64,000 nucleotides of DNA from contig NC_089190.1 of assembly GCF_947507565.1 (NCBI RefSeq), forward strand, positions 1 to 64,000, given 5' to 3'. The translations under genes were made by a program, and so were the position numbers. Each line of letters begins with the position of its first letter. Within the stretch, counting starts at the first letter, position 1. Positions 1 through 11,300 of this stretch are shown piece after piece. Source of the stretch: Oscarella lobularis (taxonomy: Eukaryota; Porifera; Homoscleromorpha; Homosclerophorida; Oscarellidae). The notes beneath the pieces are model-generated. The model saw nothing but the letters and a program-made list of their open reading frames with translations. It ran no database searches and had not been told where the DNA came from.

Positions 1-682
1 CCTAACCCTAACCCTAACCCTAACCCTAACCCTAACCCTAACCCCTAACCCTAACCCTAACCCTAACCCTAACCCTAACCCTAACCCTAACCCTAACCCT
101 AACCCTAACCCTAACCCTAACCCTAACCCTAACCCTAACCCTAACCCTAACCCTAACCCTAACCCTAACCCTAACCCTAACCCTAACCCTAACCCTAACC
201 CTAACCCTAACCCTAACCCTAACCCTAACCCTAACCCTAACCCTAACCCTAACCCTAACCCTAACCCTAACCCTAACCCTAACCCTAACCCTAACCCTAA
301 CCCTAACCCTAACCCTAACCCTAACCCTAACCCTAACCCTAACCCTAACCCTAACCCTAACCCTAACCCTAACCCTAACCCTAACCCTAACCCTAACCCT
401 AACCCTAACCCTAACCCTAACCCTAACCCTAACCCTAACCCTAACCCTAACCCTAACCCTAACCCTAACCCTAACCCTAACCCTAACCCTAACCCTAACC
501 CTAACCCTAACCCTAACCCTAACCCTAACCCTAACCCTAACCCTAACCCTAACCCTAACCCTAACCCTAACCCTAACCCTAACCCTAACCCTAACCCTAA
601 CCCTAACCCTAACCCTAACCCTAACCCTAACCCTAACCCTAACCCTAACCCTAACCCTAACCCTAACCCTAACCCTAACCCT
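1..682. repeat. Telomeric repeat tract (CCCTAA)n
   Basis: Uninterrupted CCCTAA repeats, about 113 units, with one CCCCTAA variant near position 42. This is the C-rich strand of a TTAGGG telomere read inward, so the window starts at a physical chromosome end or at least inside the telomere. Any open frame through it (for example an RV dipeptide repeat on the minus strand) is an artefact of the six-base period. Confidence 0.98.
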
Positions 683-862
683 ACAGAAGATATAGGTCCA
701 TTCAATAGCTCTTTTCATTCTCTTTCCAACGGTGTATCACTTGTCATTAACTTTTTCAAATCAAAGAATTTGTACAGAAGATATAGGTCCATTCGAAAGC
801 TCTTTGAAAGCTCTATCCAACGGTGTATCATATGACCCAGTCACCCAAGTGGGTACATCTTT
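683..862. repeat. Spacer made of two diverged copies of a 91-bp unit
   Basis: The stretch starting ACAGAAGATATAGGTCCATT at 683 recurs at 774, an offset of 91 bp, and both copies contain CCAACGGTGTATCA. The two copies sit between two telomere tracts. No gene is visible here. Confidence 0.8.
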
Positions 863-961
863 TAACCCTAACCCTAACCCTAACCCTAACCCTAACCCTA
901 ACCCTAACCCTAACCCTAACCCTAACCCTAACCCTAACCCTAACCCTAACCCTAACCCTAA
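863..961. repeat. Second, proximal telomeric repeat tract
   Basis: About 16 perfect CCCTAA units in the same orientation as the terminal tract. The tract runs directly, without a gap, into the retroelement ORF at 962. Confidence 0.97.
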
Positions 962-1584
962 TCCTCAAAAACATCTTCCCTAATCCACTCATTTTTGCCT
1001 ACAAAAAGGACAAAACAATCGCATCAAAAATAGTGAAATCCAAAATATCAAATCAACCTGAACCTCCAATGGAAAAAGATACCCTTCCAATAAAAACAAT
1101 TCATCCTAGCTTCAACAGAAAAATATCCCGGTGTAGATCTGCCAACTGCAAACTATGCAGATGTATAACGACATCAAACACAATCACGAGCTCTCATACA
1201 AAAAGATCCTATCCTATAAAACAAGAGATGAATTGCAGAACATGGAATGTCATCTACGTCATCACCTGCAAACACTGCAATCAACAATACGTGGGACAAA
1301 CTTCACAGTCTCTACAAGATAGAATAACAAAACATAGAAACGACCTAAAGAGCAAAAACTACCTAATTTACCAACACTTCAGGAGACACAGGCTTAACAT
1401 GGAAGACGACATCAAAGTCACGCCAATTGAACAAGTAACAAAAGAAAAGCTACTAGAAACTGAAACAAAATGGATTAAAACATTGGAAACCTTAAACCCA
1501 AAAGGACTCAACTCCAAATTCGAAAAGCACTCAGACACCAACGAAATCGTCCAAGCAAAACCAATCGCCACAATTAAACAATGA
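962..1584 (+). pseudogene. GIY-YIG endonuclease domain of a Penelope-like element (C-terminal fragment)
   Basis: The open frame runs out of the telomere repeat and encodes about 206 residues of non-repeat protein. A cysteine cluster CRSANCKLCRC precedes the core IYVITCKHCNQQYVGQT, which matches the GIY-YIG pattern with the CxxC insertion seen in Penelope endonucleases. It is followed by LQDRITKHR, supplying the conserved basic residue, and a charged C-terminal helix region. In Penelope-like elements this domain lies downstream of reverse transcriptase and nicks target DNA during retrotransposition. Here the reverse transcriptase and any start codon are missing, so the fragment is not expected to be autonomous. 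The frame itself has no stops or shifts, which suggests recent arrival. Other GIY-YIG families (group I intron or UvrC type) lack this cysteine arrangement. Confidence 0.8.
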
Positions 1585-2446
1585 ACCTACTCCAATACAC
1601 CACCCATACACAAAACAAAAATCAACAAAAATACTTCCAACCCAATACCAAACCCCCAACCTTATACACCACACAGACGAAAAAACAAATAAAAATATCA
1701 CTAACCCAATACCAAACCCTGACCCTAATACACCACACATACAAGAAAATCAATAAAAATTAAAAAATTAATAAAAATATAAAAAGAAAAAATACACCAC
1801 ACGGACAAGAAAACTAATAAAAAACACCACCAACCCTATACACAACCACTTACCCTTCCATCCCATTCGAAAAGAAACCAAAAACAAACAAAGAAAATAC
1901 CAAGATAACGAAGAAAAAACAATCCTGATAACGCACGCTATACAACAAGAAAAACCCAAGAAATACGCAACAAAAGAGAACAAATAAACACTTATCTGAC
2001 AAAAGGACGCAAGAGAAGCAACCGATAAACCCATAGGAAACGAGGAACAACCTAAGAAACAGAGTTTTCATTCAGAAAACGATCGACGGAAACAAAACGG
2101 AAAAATCACGCTAAATCTAAATCAATACCAATCCTCCTCACCTCAAACATTCGCCGGCAACAACGAGGAACATGAAAAACAGGCGTAAAAGCCGAGAAAC
2201 GGCAGGGAAACAACAAAGAAACCTTGCCAAAAACTTTATATAACGCGCGCTAAACAATGTAAACAATGAAAACAAAACGCGCAAAAACTATACCAGTAAA
2301 AACACACGAAATAAACACACAATCAAAATAGAATACAGGATACAATACCAGCACCCAAAAGGAAACAAAGAAAACATAAATAGAAAAAGAACCCCCAATA
2401 GGGGCCCCAATACAAACCCCTCCAAAACACACTCCAGAAAGGAAGA
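1585..2446 (+). repeat. A-rich 3' region with imperfect ~65-bp repeats
   Basis: After the endonuclease stop, units containing CCCAATACCAAACCC and ending TACACCACAC recur from about 1,599 to 1,830 at 64-68 bp spacing. They are separated by A-rich stretches such as AATAAAAATATAAAAAG. The rest of the interval is A-rich, with no convincing gene. I take it as the 3' untranslated part of the retroelement. Confidence 0.5.
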
Positions 2447-2594
2447 AATACATGAGAAACTAACCTTCCTGACAAATCTGGATTGGTCTCGCATGACTGG
2501 CAAGCCATCTTCCGCGGAGATAAATGTCAGCCTAACATCCATGTCATCTTTGATACATGAATGTTGTTTGGAACTAGGAATTAGAGGTTAATAA
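2447..2594 (+). other. Exon-like open segment, unidentified
   Basis: Following a good acceptor (ACACTCCAG) the plus strand reads about 48 codons to a TAA, including LTFLTNLDWSRMTGKPSSAE. Base composition is more balanced than in the A-rich flank. It could be the last exon of a captured or broken gene, or chance. I do not recognise it. Confidence 0.25.
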
Positions 2595-2596
2595 AC

Positions 2597-2636
2597 CCGA
2601 ACCCTAGCCCTTACCCATAACCACTAACCCTAAACT
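2597..2636. repeat. Degenerate telomeric repeats
   Basis: The run contains CCCGAACCCTAGCCCTTACC and then ACCACTAACCCTAA. It keeps the CCCTAA register only in part. It marks the inner side of the retroelement and directly precedes the 41-bp satellite. Confidence 0.75.
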
Positions 2637-3766
2637 TTGATTCTAAGGGCCTGAAGATAAAGTTGAGGGCCTAATCTCCGATTCTAAGGACATGAAGATA
2701 AAGTTGAGGGCCTAGACTTTGATTCTAAAGACCTGAAGATAAAGTTGATGGCCTAAACTTTGATTCTAAGAGCCTGAAGATAAAGTTGAGGGCCTCAACT
2801 TTTATTCTAAGGGCCTGAAGATAAAGTTGAGGGCCTAAACTCTGATTCTAAGGCCCTGAAGATAAACTTGAGGGCCTAGACTTTGATTCTAAGGCCCTGA
2901 AGATAAAGTTGAAGGCCAAAACTTTGATTCTAAGGCCCTGAAGTGAAATTTGAAGGCCCAAACTTTGATTCTAAGGGTCTGAAGTTAAAGCTCAGAGCCA
3001 AAACTTTGATTCTAAGAACCTGAAGATAAAGTTGAGGGCCTAAACTTTGATTCTAAGGGCCTGAAGATAAAGTTGAGAGACTAAACTTTGACTCTAAGGA
3101 CCTGAAGATAATGTTGAGGGCCTAAACTTTGATTCTAAGTCCCTGAAGATAAAGTTGAAGGCCTAAACTTTGATTCTAAGGCCCTGAAGAGAGAGATGAG
3201 AGAATAAACTTTGATTCTAGGGACCTGAAGATGAAGTTGAGGGCCTAAATTTTGATTCTAAGGGTCTGAAGTTAAAGTTCAGAGCCAAAACTCTGATTCT
3301 AAGGACATGAAGATAAAGTTGAGGGCCTAGACTTTGATTCTAAGAGCCTGAAAATAAAGATCATGGCCAAAACTATGATTCTAAGGGCTTGAAGATAAAG
3401 TTGAGGGCCTAGACTTTGATTCTAAGGACCTGAAGATAAAGTTGAGGGCCTAAACTCTGATTCTAAGGCCCTGAAGATAAAGTTGAGGGCCTAAACTCTA
3501 ATTCTAAGACCCTGAAGATAAAGTTGAGGGCATAAACTTTGATTCTAAGGCCCTGAAGATAAAGTTGAGGGCCTAAACTCTAATTCTAAGACCCTGAAGA
3601 TGAAGTTGAGGGCCTAAACTTTGATTCTAAGGACATGAAGATAAAGTTGAGGGCATAAACTTTGATTCTAAGGCCCTGAAGATAAGGTTGAACGCCTAAA
3701 CTTTGATTCTAAGGGTCTGAAGTTAAAGCTCAGAGCCAAAACTCTGATTCTAAGAACCTGAAGATA

Positions 3767-5806
3767 AAGTTGAGGGCCTAAACTTTGATTCTAAGGACCT
3801 GATGATAATGTTGAGGGCCTAAACTTTGATTCTAAGTCCATGAAGATAAAGTTGAAGGCCTAAACTTTGAGTCTAAGGACCTAAAGATAAAGTTGAGGGC
3901 CTAGACTTTGATTCTAAGGCCCTGAAGATAAACTTGAGGGCCTAGACTTTGATTCTAAGGCCCTGAAGATAAAGTTGAAGGCCAAAATTTTGATTCTAAG
4001 GCCCTGAAGAGAAATTTGAAGGCCCAAACTTTGATTCTAAGGGTCTGAAGTTAAAGCTCAGAGCCAAAACTCTGATTCTAAGAACCTGAAGATAAAGTTG
4101 ATAGCGTAAACTTTGATTCTAAGAGCCTGAAGATAAAGTTGAGGGCCTCAACATTTATTCTAAGGGCCTGAAGATAAAGTTGAGGGCCTAAACTCTGATT
4201 CTAAGGCCCTGAAGATAAACTCGAGGGTCTAGACTTTGATTCTAAGGCCCTGAAGAGAAATTTGAAGGCCCAAACTTTGATTCTAAGGGTCTGAAGTTAA
4301 AGTTCAGAGCCAAAACTCTGATTCTAAGGACCTGAAGATAAAGTTTAGGGCCTAGACTTTGATTCTAAGGACCTGATGATAAAGTTGATGGCCTAAACTT
4401 TGATTCTAAGGACATGAAGATAAAGTTGAGGGCCTAAACTCCGATTCTAAGGACATGAAGATAAAGTTGAGAGACTAAACTTTGATTCTAAGGACCTGAA
4501 GATAAAGTTGAGGGCCTAAACTTTGATTCTAGGGACCTGAAAATAAAGTTGAGAGACTAAACTTTGATTCTAAAGACCTGAAGATAAAGTTGAGAGACTA
4601 AACTTTGATTCTAAGGACTTGAAGATAAAGTTGAGGGCCTAAACTTTCATTCTAAGGACCTGAAGATAAAGTTGAGGACTTAAACTTTGATTCTAAGGGC
4701 CTGAAGATAAAGTTGAGGTCCTAAACTTTGATTCTAAGGCCCTGAAGATAAAGTTGAGGGCCTAAACTCTAATTCTAAGACCCTGAAGATAAAGTTGAGG
4801 GCCTAAACTTTGATTCTAAGGCACGGAAGAGAAATTTGAGGGCATAAACTTTGATTCTAAGGCCCTGAAGATAAAGTTGAACGCCTAAACTTTGATTCTA
4901 AGGGCCTGAAGATAAAGTTGAGGGCCTAATCTCCGATTCTAAGGACATGAAGATAAAGTTGAGGGCCTAGACTTTGATTCTAAGGAGGTGAAGATAAAGT
5001 TGAGGGCCTAAACTTTCATTCTAAGGACCTGAAGATAAAGTTGAGGACCTAAACTTTGATTCTAAGGGCCTGAAGATAAAGTTGAGGTCCTAAACTTTGA
5101 TTCTAAGGCCCTGAAGATAAAGTTGAGGGCCTAAACTCTAATTCTAAGACCCTGAAGATAAAGTTGAGGTCCTAAACTTTGATTCTAAGGACATGAAGAT
5201 AAAGTTGAGGGCATAAACTTTGATTCTAAGGCCGTGAAGATAAAGTTGAACGCCTAAACTTTGATTCTAAGGGCCTGAAGATAAAGTTGAGGGCCTAATC
5301 TCCGATTCTAAGGACATGAAAATAAAGTTCAGGGCCTAGACTTTGATTCTAAGGAGCTGAAGATAAAGTTGATGGCCTAAACTTTGATTCTAAGAGCCTG
5401 AAGATAAAGTTGAGGGCCTCAACTTTTATTCTAAGGGCCTGAAGATAAAGTTGAGGGCCTAGACTTTGATTCTAAGGCCCTGAAGATAAAGTTGAAGGCC
5501 TAAACTTTGAGTCTAAGGGCCTGAAGATAAAGTTGAGGGCCTAAACTTTGATTCTAAGGACCTGAAGATAAAGTTGAGGGCCTAAACTTTGATTCTAGGG
5601 ACCTGAAGATGAAGTTGAGGGCCTAAATTTTGATTCTAAGGACCTGAAGATAAAGTTGAGGGCCTAAACTCTGATTCTAAGGCCCTGAAGATAAAGTTGA
5701 GGGCCTAGACTTTGATTCTAAGGCCCTCAAGATAAAGTTGAAGGCCTAAACTTTGATTCTAAGGCACTGAAGAGAAATTTGAAGGCCCAAACTTTGATTC
5801 TAAGGG
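3767..5806. repeat. Long duplicated block in the 41-bp satellite, copy 1
   Basis: This block of about 2.04 kb matches 6,267-8,306 at a constant offset of 2,500 bp, with only a few differences (for example CTAAAGATAA against CTGAAGATAA near 3,891). Shared private variants such as GTTGATAGCGTAAAC prove it is a block copy, not independent monomers. Confidence 0.9.
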
Positions 5807-6266
5807 TCTGAATTTAAAATTCAGGGCCAAAACTCTGATTCCAAGGACCTGAAGATAAAGTAGAGGGCCTTGACTTTGATTCTAAGGACCTGAAGATAAA
5901 GTTGAGAGACTAAACTTTGATTCTAAGGACCTGAAGATAAAGTTGAGGGCCTAGACTTTGATTCTAAGGCCCTGAAGATAAAGTTGAAGGCCTAAACTTT
6001 GATTCTAAGGGTCTGAAGTTAAAGTTCAGGGCAAAACTTTGATTCTAAGGCCCTGAAGAGAAAGTTGATGGCGTAAACTTTGATTCTAAGAGCCTGAACA
6101 TAAAGTTGAGGGCCTAAATCTTTATTCTAAGGGCCTGAAGATAACGTTGAGGGCCTAGACTTTGATTCTAAGGACCTGATGATAATGTTGAGGGCCTAAA
6201 CTTTGATTCTAAGTCCATGAAGATAAAGTTGAAGGCCTAAACTTTGAGCCTAAGGACCTGAAGATA

Positions 6267-8306
6267 ACGTTGAGGGCCTAAACTTTGATTCTAAGGACCT
6301 GATGATAATGTTGAGGGCCTAAACTTTGATTCTAAGTCCATGAAGATAAAGTTGAAGGCCTAAACTTTGAGTCTAAGGACCTGAAGATAAAGTTGAGGGC
6401 CTAGACTTTGATTCTAAGGCCCTGAAGATAAACTTGAGGGCCTAGACTTTGATTCTAAGGCCCTGAAGATAAAGTTGAAGGCCAAAATTTTGATTCTAAG
6501 GCCCTGAAGAGAAATTTGAAGGCCCAAACTTTGATTCTAAGGGTCTGAAGTTAAAGCTCAGAGCCAAAACTCTGATTCTAAGAACCTGAAGATAAAGTTG
6601 ATAGCGTAAACTTTGATTCTAAGAGCCTGAAGATAAAGTTGAGGGCCTCAACATTTATTCTAAGGGCCTGAAGATAAAGTTGAGGGCCTAAACTCTGATT
6701 CTAAGGCCCTGAAGATAAACTCGAGGGTCTAGACTTTGATTCTAAGGCCCTGAAGAGAAATTTGAAGGCCCAAACTTTGATTCTAAGGGTCTGAAGTTAA
6801 AGTTCAGAGCCAAAACTCTGATTCTAAGGACCTGAAGATAAAGTTTAGGGCCTAGACTTTGATTCTAAGGACCTGATGATAAAGTTGATGGCCTAAACTT
6901 TGATTCTAAGGACATGAAGATAAAGTTGAGGGCCTAAACTCCGATTCTAAGGACATGAAGATAAAGTTGAGAGACTAAACTTTGATTCTAAGGACCTGAA
7001 GATAAAGTTGAGGGCCTAAACTTTGATTCTAGGGACCTGAAGATAAAGTTGAGAGACTAAACTTTGATTCTAAAGACCTGAAGATAAAGTTGAGAGACTA
7101 AACTTTGATTCTAAGGACTTGAAGATAAAGTTGAGGGCCTAAACTTTCATTCTAAGGACCTGAAGATAAAGTTGAGGACTTAAACTTTGATTCTAAGGGC
7201 CTGAAGATAAAGTTGAGGTCCTAAACTTTGATTCTAAGGCCCTGAAGATAAAGTTGAGGGCCTAAACTCTAATTCTAAGACCCTGAAGATAAAGTTGAGG
7301 GCCTAAACTTTGATTCTAAGGCACGGAAGAGAAATTTGAGGGCATAAACTTTGATTCTAAGGCCCTGAAGATAAAGTTGAACGCCTAAACTTTGATTCTA
7401 AGGGCCTGAAGATAAAGTTGAGGGCCTAATCTCCGATTCTAAGGACATGAAGATAAAGTTGAGGGCCTAGACTTTGATTCTAAGGAGGTGAAGATAAAGT
7501 TGAGGGCCTAAACTTTCATTCTAAGGACCTGAAGATAAAGTTGAGGACCTAAACTTTGATTCTAAGGGCCTGAAGATAAAGTTGAGGTCCTAAACTTTGA
7601 TTCTAAGGCCCTGAAGATAAAGTTGAGGGCCTAAACTCTAATTCTAAGACCCTGAAGATAAAGTTGAGGTCCTAAACTTTGATTCTAAGGACATGAAGAT
7701 AAAGTTGAGGGCATAAACTTTGATTCTAAGGCCGTGAAGATAAAGTTGAACGCCTAAACTTTGATTCTAAGGGCCTGAAGATAAAGTTGAGGGCCTAATC
7801 TCCGATTCTAAGGACATGAAAATAAAGTTCAGGGCCTAGACTTTGATTCTAAGGAGCTGAAGATAAAGTTGATGGCCTAAACTTTGATTCTAAGAGCCTG
7901 AAGATAAAGTTGAGGGCCTCAACTTTTATTCTAAGGGCCTGAAGATAAAGTTGAGGGCCTAGACTTTGATTCTAAGGCCCTGAAGATAAAGTTGAAGGCC
8001 TAAACTTTGAGTCTAAGGGCCTGAAGATAAAGTTGAGGGCCTAAACTTTGATTCTAAGGACCTGAAGATAAAGTTGAGGGCCTAAACTTTGATTCTAGGG
8101 ACCTGAAGATGAAGTTGAGGGCCTAAATTTTGATTCTAAGGACCTGAAGATAAAGTTGAGGGCCTAAACTCTGATTCTAAGGCCCTGAAGATAAAGTTGA
8201 GGGCCTAGACTTTGATTCTAAGGCCCTCAAGATAAAGTTGAAGGGCTAAACTTTGATTCTAAGGCACTGAAGAGAAATTTGAAGGCCCAAACTTTGATTC
8301 TAAGGG
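6267..8306. repeat. Long duplicated block in the 41-bp satellite, copy 2
   Basis: This is the partner of 3,767-5,806. The match stops sharply at 8,306, where copy 1 reads GGGTCTGAATTT and copy 2 reads GGGCCTGAAGAT. Smaller block copies occur further right at offsets that are multiples of 41: 451 bp (10,471/10,922), 615 bp (15,223/15,838) and 738 bp (17,311/18,049). Confidence 0.9.
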
Positions 8307-11300
8307 CCTGAAGATAAAGTTGAGGGCCTAATCTCCGATTCTAAGGACATGAAGATAAAGTTGAGGGCCTAGACTTTGATTCTAAGGAGGTGAAGATAAA
8401 GTTGAGGGCCTAAACTTTCATTCTAAGGACCTGAAGATAAAGTTGAGGGCCTAGACTTTGATTCTAAGGCCCTGAAGATAAAGTTGAAGGCCTAAACTTT
8501 GATTCTAAGGGTCTGAAGTTAAAGTTCAGGGCAAAACTTTGATTCTAAGGCCCTGAAGAGAAAGTTGATGGCGTAAACTTTGATTCTAAGAGCCTGAAGA
8601 TAAAGTTGAGGGCCTAAATCTTTATTCTAAGGGCCTGAAGATAACGTTGAGGGCCTAGACTTTGATTCTAAGGGCCTGAAGATAAAGTTGAGGGCCTAAA
8701 CTCTGATTCTAAGGCCCTGAAGATAAACTTGAGGGCCTAGACTTTGATTCTAAGGCCCTGAAGATAAAGTTGAAGGCCAAAACTTTGATTCTAAGGCCCT
8801 GAAGAGAAATTTGAAGGCCCAAAGTTTGATTCTAAGGGTCTGAAGTTAAAGTTCAGAGCCAAAACTCTGATTCTAAGGACCTGAAGATAAAGTTTAGGGT
8901 CTAGACTTTGATTCGAAGGACCTGAAGATAAAGTTGATGGCCTAAACTTTGATACTAAGAGCCTGAAGATAAACTTGAGGGCCTAAACTTTGATTCTAAG
9001 GACATGAAGATAAAGTTGAGGGCCTAAACTCCGATTCTAAGGACCTGAAGATAAAGTTGTGAGACTAAACTTTGATTCTAAGGACCTGAAGATAAAGTTG
9101 AGGGCCTAAACTTTGATTCTAGGGACCTGAAGATAAAGTTTAGGGCCTAGACTTTGATTCTAAGGACCTGAAGATAAAGTTGATGGCCTAAACTTTGATA
9201 CTAAGAGCCTGAAGATAAAGTTGAGGGCCTAAACTCCGATTCTAAGACCTGAAGATAAAGTTGAGAGACTAAACTTTGATTCTAAGGACCTGAAGATAAA
9301 GTTGAGGGACTAAACTTTGATTCTAGGGACCTGAAGATAAAGTTGAGAGACTAAACTTTGATTCTAAGGACCTGAAGATAAAGTTGAGAGACTAAACTTT
9401 GATTCTAAGGACCTGAAGATAAAGTTGAACGTCCAAACTTTGATTCTAGGGACCTGAAGATAAAGTTGAGAGACTAAACTTTGATTCTAAGGACCTGAAG
9501 ATAAAGTTGAGAGACTAAACTTTGATTCTAAGTCCCTGAAGATAAAGTTGAACGCCCAAACTTTGATTCTAAGGGCCTCAAGATAAAGTTGAAGGCCTAA
9601 ACTTTGATTCTAAGGCCCTGAAGAGAAAGTTGAGAGACTAAACTTTGATTCTAGGGACCTGAAGATAAAGTTGAGGGCCTAAACTCTGATTCTAAGGCCC
9701 TGAAGATAAAGTTGAGGGCCTAAACTCTAATTCTAAGACCCTGAAGATAAAGTTGAGGGCCTAAACTTTGATTCTAAGGCCCTGAAGATAAATTTGAACG
9801 CCTAAACTTTGATTCTAGAGACCTGAAGATGAAGTTGAGGGCCTAAACTTTGATTCTAAGAACCTGAAGATAAAGTTGAGGGCCTAAACTTTGATTCTAG
9901 GGACCTAAAGATGAAGCTGAGGGCCTAAACTTTGATTCTAGGGACCTGAAGATGAAGTTGAGGGCCTAAACTTTGATTCTAGGGACCTGAAGATGAAGTT
10001 GAGGGCATAAATTTTGATTCTAAGGACCTGAAGATAAAGTTGAGGGCCTAAACTCTGATTCTAAGGCCCTGAAGATAAAGTTGAGGGCCTAGACTTTGAT
10101 TCTAAGGCCCTCAAGATAAAGTTGAAGGCCTAAACTTTGATTCGAAGGCACTGAAGAGAAATTTGAAGGCCCAAACTTTGATTCTAAGGGTCTGAATTTA
10201 AAGTTCAGGGCCAAAACTCTGATTCTAAGGACATGAAGATAAAGTTGAGGGCCTAAACTCCGATTCTAAGGACCTGAAGATAAAGTTGAGAGACTAAACT
10301 TTGATTCTAAGGACCTGAAGATAAAGTTGAGGGCCTAAACTTTGATTCTAGGGACCTGAAGATAAAGTTTAGGGCCTAGACTTTGATTCTAAGGACCTGA
10401 AGATAAAGTTGAGGGCCTAAACTCTGATTCTAAGGCCATGAAGATAAAGTTGAGGGCCTAAACTCTAATTCTAAGACCCTGAAGATAAAGTTGAGGGCCT
10501 AGACTTTGATTCTAAGGCCCTGAAGATAAAGTTCAACGCCTAAACTTTGAGTCTAAGGGCCTGAAGATAAAGTTGAGGGCCTAAACTTTGATTCTAAGGA
10601 CCTGAAGATAAAGTTGAGGGCCTAAACTTTGATTCTAAGGACCTGAAGATAAAGTTGAGGGCCTAAACTTTGATTCTAGGGACCTGAAGATGAAGTTGAG
10701 GGCCTAAACTTTGATTCTAGGGACCTGAAGATGAAGTTGAGGGCCTAAACTTTGATTCTAGGGACCTGAAGATGAAGTTGAGGGCCTAAATTTTGATTCT
10801 AAGGACCTGAAGATAAAGTTGAGGGCCTAAACTTTGATTCTAAGGCCCAGAAGAGAAAGTTGATGGCGTAAACTTTGATTCTAAGAGCCTGAAGATAAAG
10901 TTGAGGGCCTAAACCTTTATTCTAAGACCCTGAAGATAAAGTTGAGGGCCTAGACTTTGATTCTAAGGCCCTGAAGATAAAGTTGAACGCCTAAACTTTG
11001 AGTCTAAGGGCCTGAAGATAAAGTTGAGGGCCTAAACTTTGATTCTAAGGACCTGAAGATAAAGTTGAGGGCCTAAACTTTGATTCTAAGGACCTGAAGA
11101 TAAAGTTGAGGGCCTAAACTTTGATTCTAGGGACCTGAAGATGAAGTTGAGGGCCTAAACTTTGATTCTAGGGACCTGAAGATGAAGTTGAGGGCCTAAA
11201 CTTTGATTCTAGGGACCTGAAGATGAAGTTGAGGGCCTAAATTTTGATTCTAAGGACCTGAAGATAAAGTTGAGGGCCTAAACTTTGATTCTAAGGCCCA

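Larger units (their letters stand above)
962..2596 (+). mobile_element. 5'-truncated Penelope-like retroelement between telomere tracts
   Basis: The element begins at the telomere junction, keeps only the endonuclease end of the coding region (962-1584), then has an A-rich 3' region to about 2,590, followed by degenerate telomere repeats. No reverse transcriptase motifs are present, so the 5' part is missing. The sense strand is the C-rich telomere strand, so the 3' end points inward. That is the orientation expected if first-strand synthesis was primed on a G-rich telomere 3' end, as proposed for telomere-associated Penelope-like elements. The inner boundary is approximate. Confidence 0.7.

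Noticed and set aside
38-983. Long open frames through the telomere tracts (RV and NP/LT dipeptide polymers)
   Set aside because: A six-base repeat without stops is open by necessity; nothing else suggests coding.
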